A DNA stretch of 38,390 bases from Plakobranchus ocellatus (lineage: Eukaryota > Mollusca > Gastropoda > Plakobranchidae): assembly GCA_019648995.1 (NCBI GenBank), contig BLXT01004325.1, positions 572,736 through 611,125 on the forward strand, read 5' to 3'. Below are positions 10,574-21,782 of the stretch, piece after piece (the stretch's first letter is position 1; each line of letters starts with the position of its first letter). The notes below the pieces were generated by a model. The model was not told the origin of the DNA, ran no database searches, and saw nothing but the letters and a program-made list of their open reading frames with translations. The translations under genes were made by a program, and so were the position numbers.

Positions 10574-12718
10574 TCATGTTTTCCTGCCCTGGAATAAAAG
10601 CTTACGCTGTATGCTTGGCGGAAGACCAAGGTTCTTCACTCTGTTTTCTCTTCCACTCTGGAATCCTAACAGATCTGACACTCTGACAAAACTAAGTGTC
10701 TGAAGAGAAAAGCAGTTTGAGAAAAGAGACTGGCAAGCTTGTGCCACTGGTTTAGATGTAAGAGTTAATTTTTCAGCCACTTGTTCTCGAAACCTAATAT
10801 TTTCATTCAAGCTGATCAAATCTTGTCCTGTAAGAAAAGACGTATCAAAGAAAAAGAGAGCAATTTCAAAGTTTCCCATATATAAGGCTAAGCTAAAGGG
10901 AGAAACCTTTGAATCCAAAGTACAAACTAAGTCAGTGTGGTCCGTGCTTTCTCTAAAGACTAAATCTTGAGGAAAGATATTTCTACCCACAGTCCATGGA
11001 ATCAAATGATCTAACTTAAAATGTAGTAATGTACACAAAATCCATTCTAGGTCAGTGGCTTTTGTGAATCTAACACCAGCTTTTAATAATGACAACATCA
11101 CCTCAGCACGATTTTCTAGATATAGTCTCTGTCCACGTGTGACCATCAGGTATTCATTTTCAACCCACAAACAATCATTTCCAGATAAGATATCAGATCT
11201 CAAGTCTCTAAATGGAGAGAAAGGATGAGTAGAAAATGCTTTTGACCATGCCAAATCTAGTGGATTCTTTCCATTTTCATCACACATCGTTAAATCAGCA
11301 CCAGCTTCCACAAGAACAACCAAAGCAGGAGAGTTACCTACAATCACAGCATGATGCACACTTGTACATCCACTTCTGTCCTGCACGTTAATGTTGGCTC
11401 CTTGTTGCAACAATTGCTTTATGATTGTGGCCGCTGTCTGAGCAGAAGAGACGCCACAATCTTCATGCCTATCTCGATAAAGACATAACATTAATGGGGT
11501 CATTCCTGCACAATCTGCAGAATCAAGGTCTTCTGCCTGACTGAGTTTAAAACAAAATTCTGGTGAGCAATACTTTACGGCGACATGAAGAGGCTGATTT
11601 CCGTGGCTGTCAACTCCTTCCGCTTTGATAAATTCCTCTTCAAACAGTATATTCACAGTGTTCTCCAAGAAATGCTTTTTGTGCAAGGCAATGGTAAGGA
11701 TATCTTGAGCACGAGGTCCAGCCTTTTTCAGAGTGCATGGCATGTGATTTAACAAAACTTGGACATTCTCTGGTTTATTGAAATGTGTGGCAGTTTGAAG
11801 CAGTCGGTACCAGTCTATGTCAAAGCCTCCATTTCGGAGTCCTTTTAACAACAACTTCAGAGCGCTAGCACTCACTGATGATATCTCGCATGCCCGCAGA
11901 AGCATTCTTTCTGAGATCTGCCCACCATTTTCGAAAATCAAATGCATCATGTCAGTTTTGTTTAAGGCGGCAGCTATAACTAACGCTGAGCGATCATTAA
12001 AGTCCGTTAAATCCAGGTCAGCTCCAGCCTTTAGCAGCAGACATAGGACATCTAAACTTGAGCCAGCACAGGCTAACATAACTGCGGTGTTACCATCAGA
12101 ATCAGTGAAGTCCAACTGAGCACCATAGTCTATGAGCATTCTCACTGTTATCTCATCCCCTGCAGAGGTAGCTTCATGAAGAGGGAAAGTATATGTTACA
12201 AGACTTCCCCACCGGATATAACTACCATTGATCCTCTCATCCACATCCACCCCACTGTCTAACACTGATTTTACTATGACTGCATCTTTTAACTCGAGAG
12301 CTAGTTCTAGAAGCTTGGATCCAGTTGCTAATTTATCATAGGGTAAGCTTTTGAGAAGCAGCTGCAGAATCTCCACATGTCTTTTCTGTGCAGCAGTACA
12401 AAGCAGTTTCTCAATATCTAAGATAGCTATAAGATCAAAATGAATCCCTACATTGACTTGCTTGCACTCGTCAGGCATACACTTCTTACACCTTTTGCTT
12501 TGATCAAGAAGTTCGCACAGAATCTTCTTTGTGGACCCAATATCTCCCTGATTCACAGCATCATAGAAAAAGTCTAAGATATTGCCAGTATCATTTATCA
12601 CATCCCCAAGGGTGCTTAAAGGGGCAGTAAGAGCTTCTTCACTGTATGTCTCATCATCATAAAGAGAGGTAAGCCTTTGAATGCAGGTATTGTTGTTCTC
12701 TTGATATTGTGCTGCCAT
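10574..12718 (-). CDS. Ankyrin-repeat protein with C-terminal SOCS-box-like segment (714 aa)
   Basis: This single uninterrupted frame encodes a soluble protein with no signal peptide or membrane segment. Clear ankyrin units lie at about residues 178-209 (PLHEATSAGD), 210-242 (LLLKAGADLDLTD), 374-405 (QPLHVAV), 406-450 (LLQQGANINVQD) and 451-483 (HHAVIVGNSPALVVLVEAGA). Degenerate units lie at 104-160 and 243-272. The last ~45 residues fit a SOCS box: SLQTLSFVRV, then LG, RV, LGLPPSIQRKLLF. SOCS boxes recruit elongin B/C and a cullin, so a role as a ubiquitin-ligase substrate adaptor like the ASB proteins is inferred. The start is preceded by A at -3 and followed by G at +4. Absence of introns contrasts with the neighbouring 17-exon gene. 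An upstream non-coding exon is possible. Target unknown. Confidence 0.9.
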   Translation of the reverse strand: MAAQYQENNNTCIQRLTSLYDDETYSEEALTAPLSTLGDVINDTGNILDFFYDAVNQGDIGSTKKILCELLDQSKRCKKCMPDECKQVNVGIHFDLIAILDIEKLLCTAAQKRHVEILQLLLKSLPYDKLATGSKLLELALELKDAVIVKSVLDSGVDVDERINGSYIRWGSLVTYTFPLHEATSAGDEITVRMLIDYGAQLDFTDSDGNTAVMLACAGSSLDVLCLLLKAGADLDLTDFNDRSALVIAAALNKTDMMHLIFENGGQISERMLLRACEISSVSASALKLLLKGLRNGGFDIDWYRLLQTATHFNKPENVQVLLNHMPCTLKKAGPRAQDILTIALHKKHFLENTVNILFEEEFIKAEGVDSHGNQPLHVAVKYCSPEFCFKLSQAEDLDSADCAGMTPLMLCLYRDRHEDCGVSSAQTAATIIKQLLQQGANINVQDRSGCTSVHHAVIVGNSPALVVLVEAGADLTMCDENGKNPLDLAWSKAFSTHPFSPFRDLRSDILSGNDCLWVENEYLMVTRGQRLYLENRAEVMLSLLKAGVRFTKATDLEWILCTLLHFKLDHLIPWTVGRNIFPQDLVFRESTDHTDLVCTLDSKVSPFSLALYMGNFEIALFFFDTSFLTGQDLISLNENIRFREQVAEKLTLTSKPVAQACQSLFSNCFSLQTLSFVRVSDLLGFQSGRENRVKNLGLPPSIQRKLLFQGRKT
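10583..10714 (-). other. SOCS-box-like region of the ankyrin protein
   Basis: Residues about 669-712 follow the spacing of ASB-type SOCS boxes. A Ser-Leu-Gln-x-Leu start is the elongin-binding-like part. A later RVKNLGLPPSIQRKLLF resembles the cullin-binding LPLP-type end; here it is LGLPP. Assignment is by pattern only. Confidence 0.6.
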
Positions 12719-12965
12719 TATCTTTCGATTAATGGATCTGGCTTTCTGCCCCAGTCAAATTTTAAAAAATGTTTTACTTATATCCTACTTTGGATTTTGT
12801 AACGGGAGTGCAAACTGGTTCATCATCAAGTTATACCCATATTTCATCTGTTGATTTAAAAAGAAACAAAACATTCAAATATGAGATCTCTTACTCATTA
12901 TCTGCCTTTCCTGGCAGCTATAATGCATAATTTCACAAACTAATATTATACCTAAAGAAGCACAA

Positions 12966-13033
<68 letters not shown>

Positions 13034-13795
13034 CAGGGGTTCTGTAACCCCTCCCCTGCAAAAGTGGATGGAATTTTTTTTTTATTATGTACTATTTTAG
13101 TGCCAGAAGAAGCCACATTTTCACTCTCTAATTGCAAAAAATTGTCAGCTTCAGGGAGCAATGTGTTTTTTTTGAGGCCTGTGGAGACAGGATAGAGATG
13201 AGAGCTGGGGAAGATACGTTTTTTTAAAAAAAAGCTAGGCAAAACCTTGAGCCAAGGGACACAAAGCGCAGCCAAACAGAGGAGGCCAGGAGGCACTGGA
13301 AAGCTAGATTTGAGCGAGAAAGACAGTGCCAATATAGCACATCCTGAGCAAGTAGTGAAGCTGACAAATCATAGTCTAAACTCTTGAACTATTGGGTCTA
13401 TAACCTATTATACTCTTGCAGTGCGTATACACTCTGAAGGTGCAGGCTATAATGCATGGGCAGGGCTGGAGGGCTGTTAACAAAAATGCTCTTCAGTTGT
13501 TTAAAAAGAAAAAAGCCCACATGCAAAATGCTTTGCAATTGCCAATGTCAAATTTTTTTTATCTTGCTATTCCCATAAAGATTTGAAGGGTTTTAAATAA
13601 AGGGGTAAATGGGGATTCAAAATTGTCTCCTATTCAAGGCAACTGACAAAAACTATAGCTAACAATTCCTGATGTCGTTATCAGTTGGTTTTAATTGATG
13701 TGACTGTGTACTATATCAATGACAGGAGAGAACTGGGTACAATTGCAATTCTGTTTACTTACATGTCGGACTGCTCATGCTTTATTTTTAAATCA
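12719..13795. other. Upstream flank of the ankyrin gene
   Basis: This stretch should contain the promoter and any 5' untranslated region of the minus-strand gene. I see no convincing TATA box or initiator. It holds a (TA)n array and, beside it at about 13036-13053, a GGGGTT-CTGT-AACCCC hairpin. The minus-strand frame at 12952-13332 begins plausibly but ends in the TA array and resembles no family; I do not call it a gene. Confidence 0.4.
12966..13029. repeat. (TA)n microsatellite
   Basis: About 64 bases of almost uninterrupted TA dinucleotide, with one extra A near the left end. Confidence 0.97.
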
Positions 13796-13910
13796 GATCT
13801 TATCAATTAAAATCACTTCATTTCATCAGTAATATTGGGAGGCCAAATGTCCTTTTCCTTACTAAAGAAATAATACTGACAAAATGAAGTGACTTTTAGT
13901 TTATAAGGTC
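13796..13910. repeat. Fold-back repeat with ~41 bp arms
   Basis: The left arm (13796-13836) and the reverse complement of the right arm (13869-13910) align at roughly 85% with one gap. They share strings such as TCACTTCATTT and CTTAT, and are separated by about 32 bases. A third copy of the arm lies at 15352-15390. The structure suggests a decayed miniature inverted-repeat transposon. Confidence 0.7.
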
Positions 13911-14291
13911 CAATTTAGAAATAAAACGTGATAGCCTAATATGGCCACCATGTAAACAAACAGGACCGCTTTATACAAGAGTGCTGAGACCTGAGTCTAC
14001 AAATTCTTTTTTAATTAAATATAAAAAAATAAACAAACATGATAAGACTGTTAAAGTTAAAAAAATACCATCAAAACTTTTTAGAACATTTGTAGATCTA
14101 TGCAATCGGAACTCCTACACACAAAATTTTTCTCGCCTGATTTTAACACTTGATTTGGTACTTTTTAAGGCACTGATGGAGGGCTGTGGTCCCTGGCTCT
14201 TAAAATGACAAAATGAATAGGCAATATTTTAGATATAGATTTAATATTAGATCTAAGATGTAGACACTGGTGGTACTTTTTGTCCAGCCAC

Positions 14292-14299
14292 TGACGTCA
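14292..14299. promoter_or_regulatory. Palindromic CRE-like site (TGACGTCA)
   Basis: A perfect TGACGTCA palindrome, the consensus CREB/ATF site, lies between the two divergent genes. It is 1.6 kb from the ankyrin start codon and 3.6 kb from the transporter start codon. An 8-base match can occur by chance and no core promoter is visible beside it. Confidence 0.25.
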
Positions 14300-14899
14300 A
14301 ATAATTGAAATGGCCGACTACTTTAGTTAGGGACCGTGGTGCTCCACCAGTGCCCTTTTCTAATTTACACCCGTCTAAAGTTTGCTTTATGAATTGAGAT
14401 TTCTCTTGCAGTTGATGATGTGTTAAGTGGTAATAAGTCTTTAGTTATCCTATTGCTAAAATCGTGATGAAACTGTTAGATTAAAAGGCTCTTTTACATA
14501 CATCATAATTTGTAAAACAAAATTAAAAATAATTGATTTTTAATTCCAACCAGAAAGTAATACGAACAGTTCATATTTTATGTAGGCTTACATTTCTAGG
14601 ATAAATTTCCTAGGCTTATTTTAAGGACAGGCATAGGCTTAGGCGTACTCATCCACAAAACACTTGAAAACAGGGATTTTTACTTCGCAAACCTTTGGAA
14701 AAGCAAAGGGTCCAAGTACTTTCATTTTACTATGTAAGTAGCTTTTTAATCTTAAAAGACCAATAAGGGTCAGAAATTGTAAACACCACGTCGTCACGAA
14801 CAAAATTGGTACGGGAAAAGAAACGAATGGAAAATAGACTAATGGACGACGCCTAGATCGAGATCGACATAGAGACTCCATAGCCTCCTAAAAAAATTT

Positions 14900-15600
14900 A
14901 CATGTCAACAGCATGAATTACCAGATCTAGATCTAGAGGAATAGATCCAAAATAGGTATGAATTAAACCTGAGGCTAACGTTTAAATTTAAAATGGCTTT
15001 GGTTAGCCCACTAAGTGAAAAGTAGACTTGTAAAAGCCTGTGACTAGATCTAGAGATCTAGATCTAGACGGTCTATCAGATCTCACTAATATAAACTAGA
15101 TTTAGATCTAGAATTAGATCCAGATTTTAGACTCTAGATCTAAATTTAGATCTAAATGTTAGACTCTTCTCAGGCCAGGTTCACTCTAAATCCTGTAATC
15201 CTTACCATCTGCGGTCCCTACGAAACCAATAAATCTGACGAAAATAAACGGGTTTTAGATCTAGTTGATTCGTCCGATTTGGATATCAAATGCGATAGTG
15301 TGAACATGAAAAACAATTACCTAAGATCTCTCGAGTTTTTTTTCTAGATCGGACCTTATCAACTAAAATCACTTCATTTCGTCAATATTATCGGTAGGCC
15401 TAAACAAATCCCGCAGGGACCGCAGATGGTAAGGATTACCCTAAATCCTAGCTAGAGTCTGGTTCCAATTAAATCTAGAGTCTAGTTTCTATTAAATCAA
15501 GAGGCTAGTCCAGATGCAAATCCAGTTTAAATTCTTAATAAAAGTCCAGGGTACTAGATCTAGGATCTAGAGAGTTGTATAGATCTAGATCTAGTTCAGT
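14900..15600. repeat. AGATCTAG-rich repeat block
   Basis: AGATCT, CTAGATC and TTAGATCTA strings recur in loose, irregular spacing, most densely at 14920-14940, 15047-15150 and 15555-15597. Because AGATCT and CTAG are self-complementary, the block is near-palindromic throughout. The same motif occurs more thinly at 1.2 kb, 5.7-6.1 kb and 16.3-16.6 kb. Confidence 0.8.
15184..15450. repeat. ~267 bp inverted-repeat element
   Basis: GTAATCCTTACCATCTGCGG and the following GTCCCT at 15195-15222 are matched by their reverse complement at 15412-15439, with one mismatch near the inner end. Between the arms lies a third copy (15352-15390) of the arm sequence from the 13796-13910 fold-back. There is no recognisable coding content; the open frame at 15156-15347 runs across the left arm and is probably fortuitous. 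Confidence 0.65.
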
Positions 15601-16973
15601 GCACCCGCATATAATATGGCCTACCCTCTACAGACATTTGGATTAAATTTTCGGTCAGTTTTCACTATCACTATCTCAGCAATTGTGTAAGAAAATAAAG
15701 GCATAGCGTGCTGGATTAAGCCTCAAGCCACTTTAATTAAGACTTTATCAAAGGAACAGAGTAAAACCTCAATTTTACAGGCTAATCTAATCTCTCAGAA
15801 ATTATTTGTGAAATATAGGAAAATTCACACACAGCACTCTTGAAAACAAAATTATTAGTGAAAGGATCCAGGGCATTTTTTTTTACTAAAAGACCACAAT
15901 CACTTTGGGTTTTAGAATGATGCTCATCACATTTTCAAAAATGCTAAACATGAATATGGCACTCTCATTTGGTGCAAACTGACAGATCAAAAGTTATTTA
16001 GTTTTAACTCACTGGCGACTAACCCCTTTTCCTCTTGCTATTCCCTCCGGACTGAGGATTTTTGGGCTTTTAGAAAAAATTGTAAAAAAAAAAAAAGGAC
16101 TAAAGCAATCATTCTAAAACTTTGGACAAATAAAAATTATTTTTAGATCTGTTAGTTGCAAAACTTTTATTCAGCTACCTTGATATGTTCATTTTATATG
16201 TTTTTCACAAAAAGGGTAAAAATTTGATATTTTGGAAAATTTTCTGAAGCCCATGAAAGATGCAGCAAACTGGTAGGAACACACAAAAGTAAGGGAAGAT
16301 GCTTTTGACTTCAATGGATTTTATTTAGATCTAGGTATCGAGACTGCAAATCATCTGGTTGTGCTCGTTTTTTCGTTTGGGTCTTGATTTAGTGCTAGAT
16401 CTAGGTCATCATTGGAAACGTGACTTTCTACTGGCAAAAACTCTACATCATTATTAGAAAATGCTTCCCCAGATCCGTCTGCCTAAAAAAAACCAAACAG
16501 ACTAAGTCGATTCAAGACCATAATCGCATTAGACGTAGATCCAGATCTCCATCTGCCTCTCAGGTTTCACTAATTCTGGACCGACTTTTGGTTTTGCAAC
16601 TTGCGTTCTTAATTATTTTATAAAAAAAACTGTTCCTGAATGACAAAAATGCGATTTGGAATACTAATGAAGAAATGGTTCAGGAATGATAATGTTGAGG
16701 TGGCGAGTTGTTTGTGCGGTTACAATAGGTATTATAGAGCTATAAAGTAGTGTCTTTGTGCCAATACGCACTTATTTTTAAACGTTTTTTTTATTGAATA
16801 ATTGGTTAGTAATAGGGTTTTTAACTTTTTATTGTGAGTGGTCAGATGTATTATTAAGTTTAGTAATTTTGTGAATGAAAAAGTAGGGTGTATTGTAATA
16901 TTTTTAGATCTTCTTTGTATTGAGTATGAAAGTGATGTTATCATTGGGTCTTTTCTGGCCTGGACTCGCTCAT

Positions 16974-16996
16974 TCAGTCCGCATCTTTCTCAGAGG
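16974..16996 (+). promoter_or_regulatory. Possible start site and 5' exon of the transporter gene
   Basis: An initiator-like TCAGTC at 16974-16979 is followed by CAGAG/GTAAGA, a strong splice donor with GT at 16996. An untranslated first exon is expected, because the ATG exon of the transporter begins after a splice acceptor at 17887. This is the best donor I noticed in the preceding kilobase. The assignment is speculative. Confidence 0.2.
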
Positions 16997-17938
16997 TAAG
17001 ACGTGTTTCTGACCAGTGTACATTGTTTTTTCTATACTTCACTAAAAAAGTACTTGAGACATTGCCTTAAAAAAGATATGTAATCAGTTCTTGAAAAACT
17101 ACAAGAGCAGCACGGAGAGGGCCGGTCTGTTTGGGTTTTTAGTATGTTCTGAAATGGTTTCTTTCAGTTGGGTTTTTACATGTAGTATGTTTTGAAAAAG
17201 GATTGATTTGTTTGGGGTTTTTTTATTATGGGTTATAATATGTTTTTACTTGGGTTGTTTTAGTTCGAAGTTACTGGTTGTTTTCTTTGTGGACATCAGT
17301 ACAGCTATGTGGAATAGTTTAGTTTTCTCAATAAAGTGTCTCTCATTTATTTTTGTATACCCTGTGTTGAGTTTAGTGTGTGTTGTCGCCCTCATGGTTT
17401 GTCACACAGTGATTGTGGTGTCAGAGTTGTGCTAGTGTGACGTATTCTTTGAAATAAGGGTATAATAAGCCTGTCGTTGACCCACGCCTCTTTACACAAT
17501 GAAGGAACAATCTATGTTAGTTCTTCTTGTCATAAAGTTATCGCCAACGCACTGACTAGCATCTAACCATATCACAGTGGAATTTCTGGATTTTAGATAG
17601 ACATCATTGCTGGCTGAATGTTTGAAGTAAAATTGATTATTTTTTTTTAGTTTCATTTCAATTTCAAAATCATTTCAAGTATTAGGAAAAAAGAAAGATT
17701 TTTGAAATACGACAACTTACAATGGACTTAAAATGAAGAACCATAAAAACATTAGGGAAGAAATTCTAGTTCTTTATTGTCTGTTATCAGAGCTTTTGCC
17801 ACTGGTTTAAAATGTTGAAAAAAAAAATGTTATAGAAGGTTTATTTAATTTAGTGTTTGATAAAACATTACCTTTTTTACTCTGCAGCAGGATATCAGAA
17901 CAAGACTGTCTAGAGCTCCTGAATAATACTCAATCAAA

Positions 17939-18058
17939 ATGGCAGTTGGAGGTCCCAGCTCTGGGCCTGGGACAGATAATTCGGTCAAAATTTTTGCTAA
18001 CATCTTTATAGCTTTCATTGGTGCTGGTGTTCTGGGACTGCCGTACTCCTTTAAAGAG
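17939..18058 (+). CDS. Transporter coding exon 1 (residues 1-40)
   Basis: Starts at the first ATG after a polypyrimidine tract and CAG acceptor at 17885-17887. A 14-residue Gly/Ser/Pro-rich N-terminus precedes TM1. Donor GTAACT; leaves phase 0. The following 843-base intron holds no recognised feature. Confidence 0.93.
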
Positions 18059-21000
18059 GTAACTAATGAAAATCTCTTTAGCTGTTGTATATCATTATAA
18101 ACTGGGAAATGACAAATTAAGGCTACTTTAGTAAGTCTTCAAGAATTTTGAAGCTTACCAAAAAGTTATTAAAACTAACAAAAATATTTTCTTTCAAAAG
18201 CAAAGATATCTTATGCCGTAAAAACTTGGAAAAACTAATAAACACTCAAAACCTTCAGATTATTATGACGGCTTAGTCTGAGTCAGTCAGCTCTTATTCA
18301 GTGATGAATTGTAAGGTAAAAGACAAAAGATGCAAAGAATGTGTCCTTTTTTTAAACATTATTTAATTTTGTATACTGTAATATGACAAGTTGAAAAACA
18401 GTCTAATATACATAGCTTTTCTTTCTTATGTATATATTTGGAAATTTTGCCAAAAACTCTTCCTTAGTACCACATCAGAAGGACATATCAGTGATGGTGT
18501 TTAGTCACACATTATTTTTTGTCTGCAAAAATGTTGTCAAGAAACTTATGATATCCAGATCTTTTCTCATTGCCCATCTCTTCAGACTTTCAAATTGCCT
18601 ATTTAACAAACTAATACTTGCAAGTAAGAGAGAAATGAACATTACACGTTTAATATTTTCAAGTGGACTCTGAAATTTTATACATGATACCTACTTGATG
18701 AAATTTTGTAATTTAATTGCATAGGAAAGTATTAAACTAACCCCCCCCAAAAAAAAGACAAAATGCTTAAAGTATCAATTTTATAAGACATAGTTAATAC
18801 ATTCAAAATTTAATTTGGTATTTTGTTTCTTCAATACTCTTTTTACTTGTTAGGGGCCAACTTCTGCCATTGTGCTTTGATTTAATATTTTATTCATACA
18901 GGCTGGAATCTTGGAAGGATCCTTCATCATGGCATTAGTAGGAATCATTAGGTTAGTCCATGAATTGTGAATTAAGACAAAGTAATTGGTCTTAATAATT
19001 TTCTGCAACCATAATTTTATAAAGCATTTGCTTACATATTGCTGTTTGATATGGTAACAAAAAAAAAAAATATGGTTAGCAACCATTGAATTATTACTTT
19101 GGAAGTCATTGGGTTCTTTTTTTTTTTTGTCACATTTAAGAAAATTCTATAAATTTAGTTTCTCTTTACAGGTAGCTGTCATAGCTCTTCCTCTTTGTGC
19201 TTATGATTGAAAATCAACCTCACTTTTTATTTCTTAACTATTAATAGTGGTCCTTTTTTTCTGAACAATTCAAGCAACGGTTTTTACAAATCAAGATGCT
19301 CTTATTTTATAAAGATTGAGTTTGCATTGGACAAGAAGCATTTTACAAGGAAACCAAAAACAAAACAATCAAAGATTTTATGACTTACTTGTAATGTCTT
19401 TGCTGATCAACTGAAGATTTGATGTGAGTAGAATTTAAATAGACAGGAAGACAGATGCAAACAGAACTTGAAAAAGCTTTCATTGTTCCTTTAGTGGGCA
19501 AAAAAATATTATTTCTTCGGTGAATGTTCACCAAGATAGAAATGTTAATGGTCTCAGCTAATGTTTGTAACTGCCGTTGAGCATGGCTTTTCAAAATCAT
19601 GAAGGTTTCAAACTGCTTTGTTTTCCCGTGCTAGTCCTTTCTTTGTGTTTTTTTAACTTTAGCTTTTGTTGAACTCTTTTGCGCTGTTGACTTTAATTCT
19701 ACAAACTATTTGCCCTCTTACTATACAAAAAAAATTGCACTTGTTACTTCACCTGTATATCTTATGTCATTGGACAATGTGAATAATTGATTGCTCAACA
19801 CCATATGTACCCTTTTCCTTTACTAGCACAATCACATTCTTATTTCATCAGACATCGCTAGATGTATCGTAACAGTATGCAGAAACATCTGTCATCTTTT
19901 GACAAGCAAGCTTGAACTTGTCTCATCAATAAAAAATTACGCCTAGAAGCAAACCTGTGAAGCATTGCCAAATCTATTTCAGTGCAGACAAGTTTTGCTG
20001 CCACAGTCAGTCAGCTAAATTGGTTGGCATGAGTACGCAGACAACATAGGCTAGCACTGATGAAAAAACCTTTACAGCAATAAGTGTTTCATTTGCTACA
20101 ATCTTGCTCCTAGCCACTTTAGACATAATCCTATACACAGATAAAGAAACTCAAGATGCCTTTTGTTAAGTCTAAAAAATAACCTAAGATTGATACAAGT
20201 AAAAGAATTCTGCTCAATCAAAAGTCAATTAAATTTTCTTTCCTCTCTCTTAAATAAAAAAAAAAAATGTAGGAACAATAACAACAAAATAACAGCAAAT
20301 CTTTGCTTTATTAAAAGAAGAGTGTTAAGGTGCATGTTTGAGACGATCAGTGGGGGGAACAACCACTTTTGGATTATTTTATTTTGTGAATACCCTAGTA
20401 AAATTCAAACGCTATATTGTCAAGCTCCTCAGTTTTTTCCCATGAATCTATATTGAACTGTAAATTGCGCCTTTTTTTTTTTTCTAAATTAAATTTGATC
20501 TTTTACTCTATAGCGGTAAAGCAATGCTCTTGCTGGTAGAGTGCAAATACCGTATCATAGAACGTAACAAGAGAGGGGAGAACTTGGTGGGTATGAAAGA
20601 AGATGGGCTGTATGCAAGCACGCCTGCCACACCGCAGGAGAAACAGGACTTGCTCAAAAATGAGGAGGAGCTTGTGACAAGGGTTAAGATACCAAAACTT
20701 GTCACGGTGAGTGTAAAGTATTGCTATAGATGTGTAAAGCTAGGTCGTTCCAAAGTATTATATAACAACAATTCCACTTTTTATGCGGGTTTAGAAAAGC
20801 CGGAAAGTATGGAAGTCATCCATGTTTTTTTTTTTGTTGTCTTTCTCTTTGGATGTTATTTGTGAGCATTCTTTCAGAAAATGAGTCCAAGGTTTGAAAA
20901 ACATGATTTAAAAAAAAAGTACAAAAGACTTTGAGATAAGTAAGTAAATAAGCAAAGGAAATTTAGTGTGAGATTTCAGTGCTCCCCAGGAACTTAATTT

Positions 21001-21739
21001 AGAAACATTATTCATCAAGATATTGCATTTTTGACGTGTTGATTGAGATCTTTATTAAATTTGGGACATATTCTCTCTCACTGTCTTTCAGCCCCATGAT
21101 GATATGTCATATGGAGATGTTGGTAAGTGAGAAGACTTCAGATTGCTCTTAACAATCAGTTAAAAACTTTGTATTTGGACTGAGAAAGATCGCCATGATT
21201 CAAGGAATGTATAATTGAGTTCATAACCACTGACTCTTTTGATTTTGAGTCTCAAATATTATAAATTGTTTGTCAAAAATATTTATTATAGCCCCCATGT
21301 TTATCATGAGGATGTCATTTCATCTTAGTCTATTTTGTAAATTTCACATTGCTTTTGATTTGAGAATGATCATTAGATAACATATATTGTTATATATTAT
21401 CTCAATAGATAAATTGTTTTCCTTCTTTTTTCTTTCCTAGCTCCTGATGACACTTAATTCATTCTTTTTTTCTCCTGGTTGTAATGCAATCTCATTTCAT
21501 TGATGAAATTAATATTGTGTACCTTTTAAGAAAATGATAACTTGTCAAAGGGTTACTTTAAATTTATTTTCACATTTTTTTTCTTCTTCAGGTTTTGAAG
21601 CGATGGGATCCTCTGGAAGATTGCTTGTTGATGGTGCAGTTGTTACATCTCAGATTGGTCAGTTTTTCATCATTGTACAGACTTGCATGATTAAAAAAAA
21701 TTATTAGTTTGTAAATTAGTTTTCATTAAAGCTCATTCT

Positions 21740-21782
<43 letters not shown>

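Noticed and set aside
11817-12119. Plus-strand open frame of 100 codons
   Set aside because: It is antisense to the ankyrin gene, whose repeats are clear on the minus strand.
12952-13332. Minus-strand frame of 126 codons
   Set aside because: It ends in the TA microsatellite, resembles no family, and its start lies in unremarkable sequence.
13943-13957. GCCACCATG with an ideal start context
   Set aside because: The next codon is TAA, so it encodes nothing.
14639-14881. Minus-strand frame of 80 codons with a hydrophobic stretch
   Set aside because: It is short, with no family resemblance. The hydrophobic part alone is weak evidence in AT-rich DNA.
19150-19190. TTTACAG/GTAGCT in intron 2, resembling a zero-length (recursive) splice site
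   Set aside because: The donor half is weak and the intron is only 1.6 kb, so chance is the better explanation.
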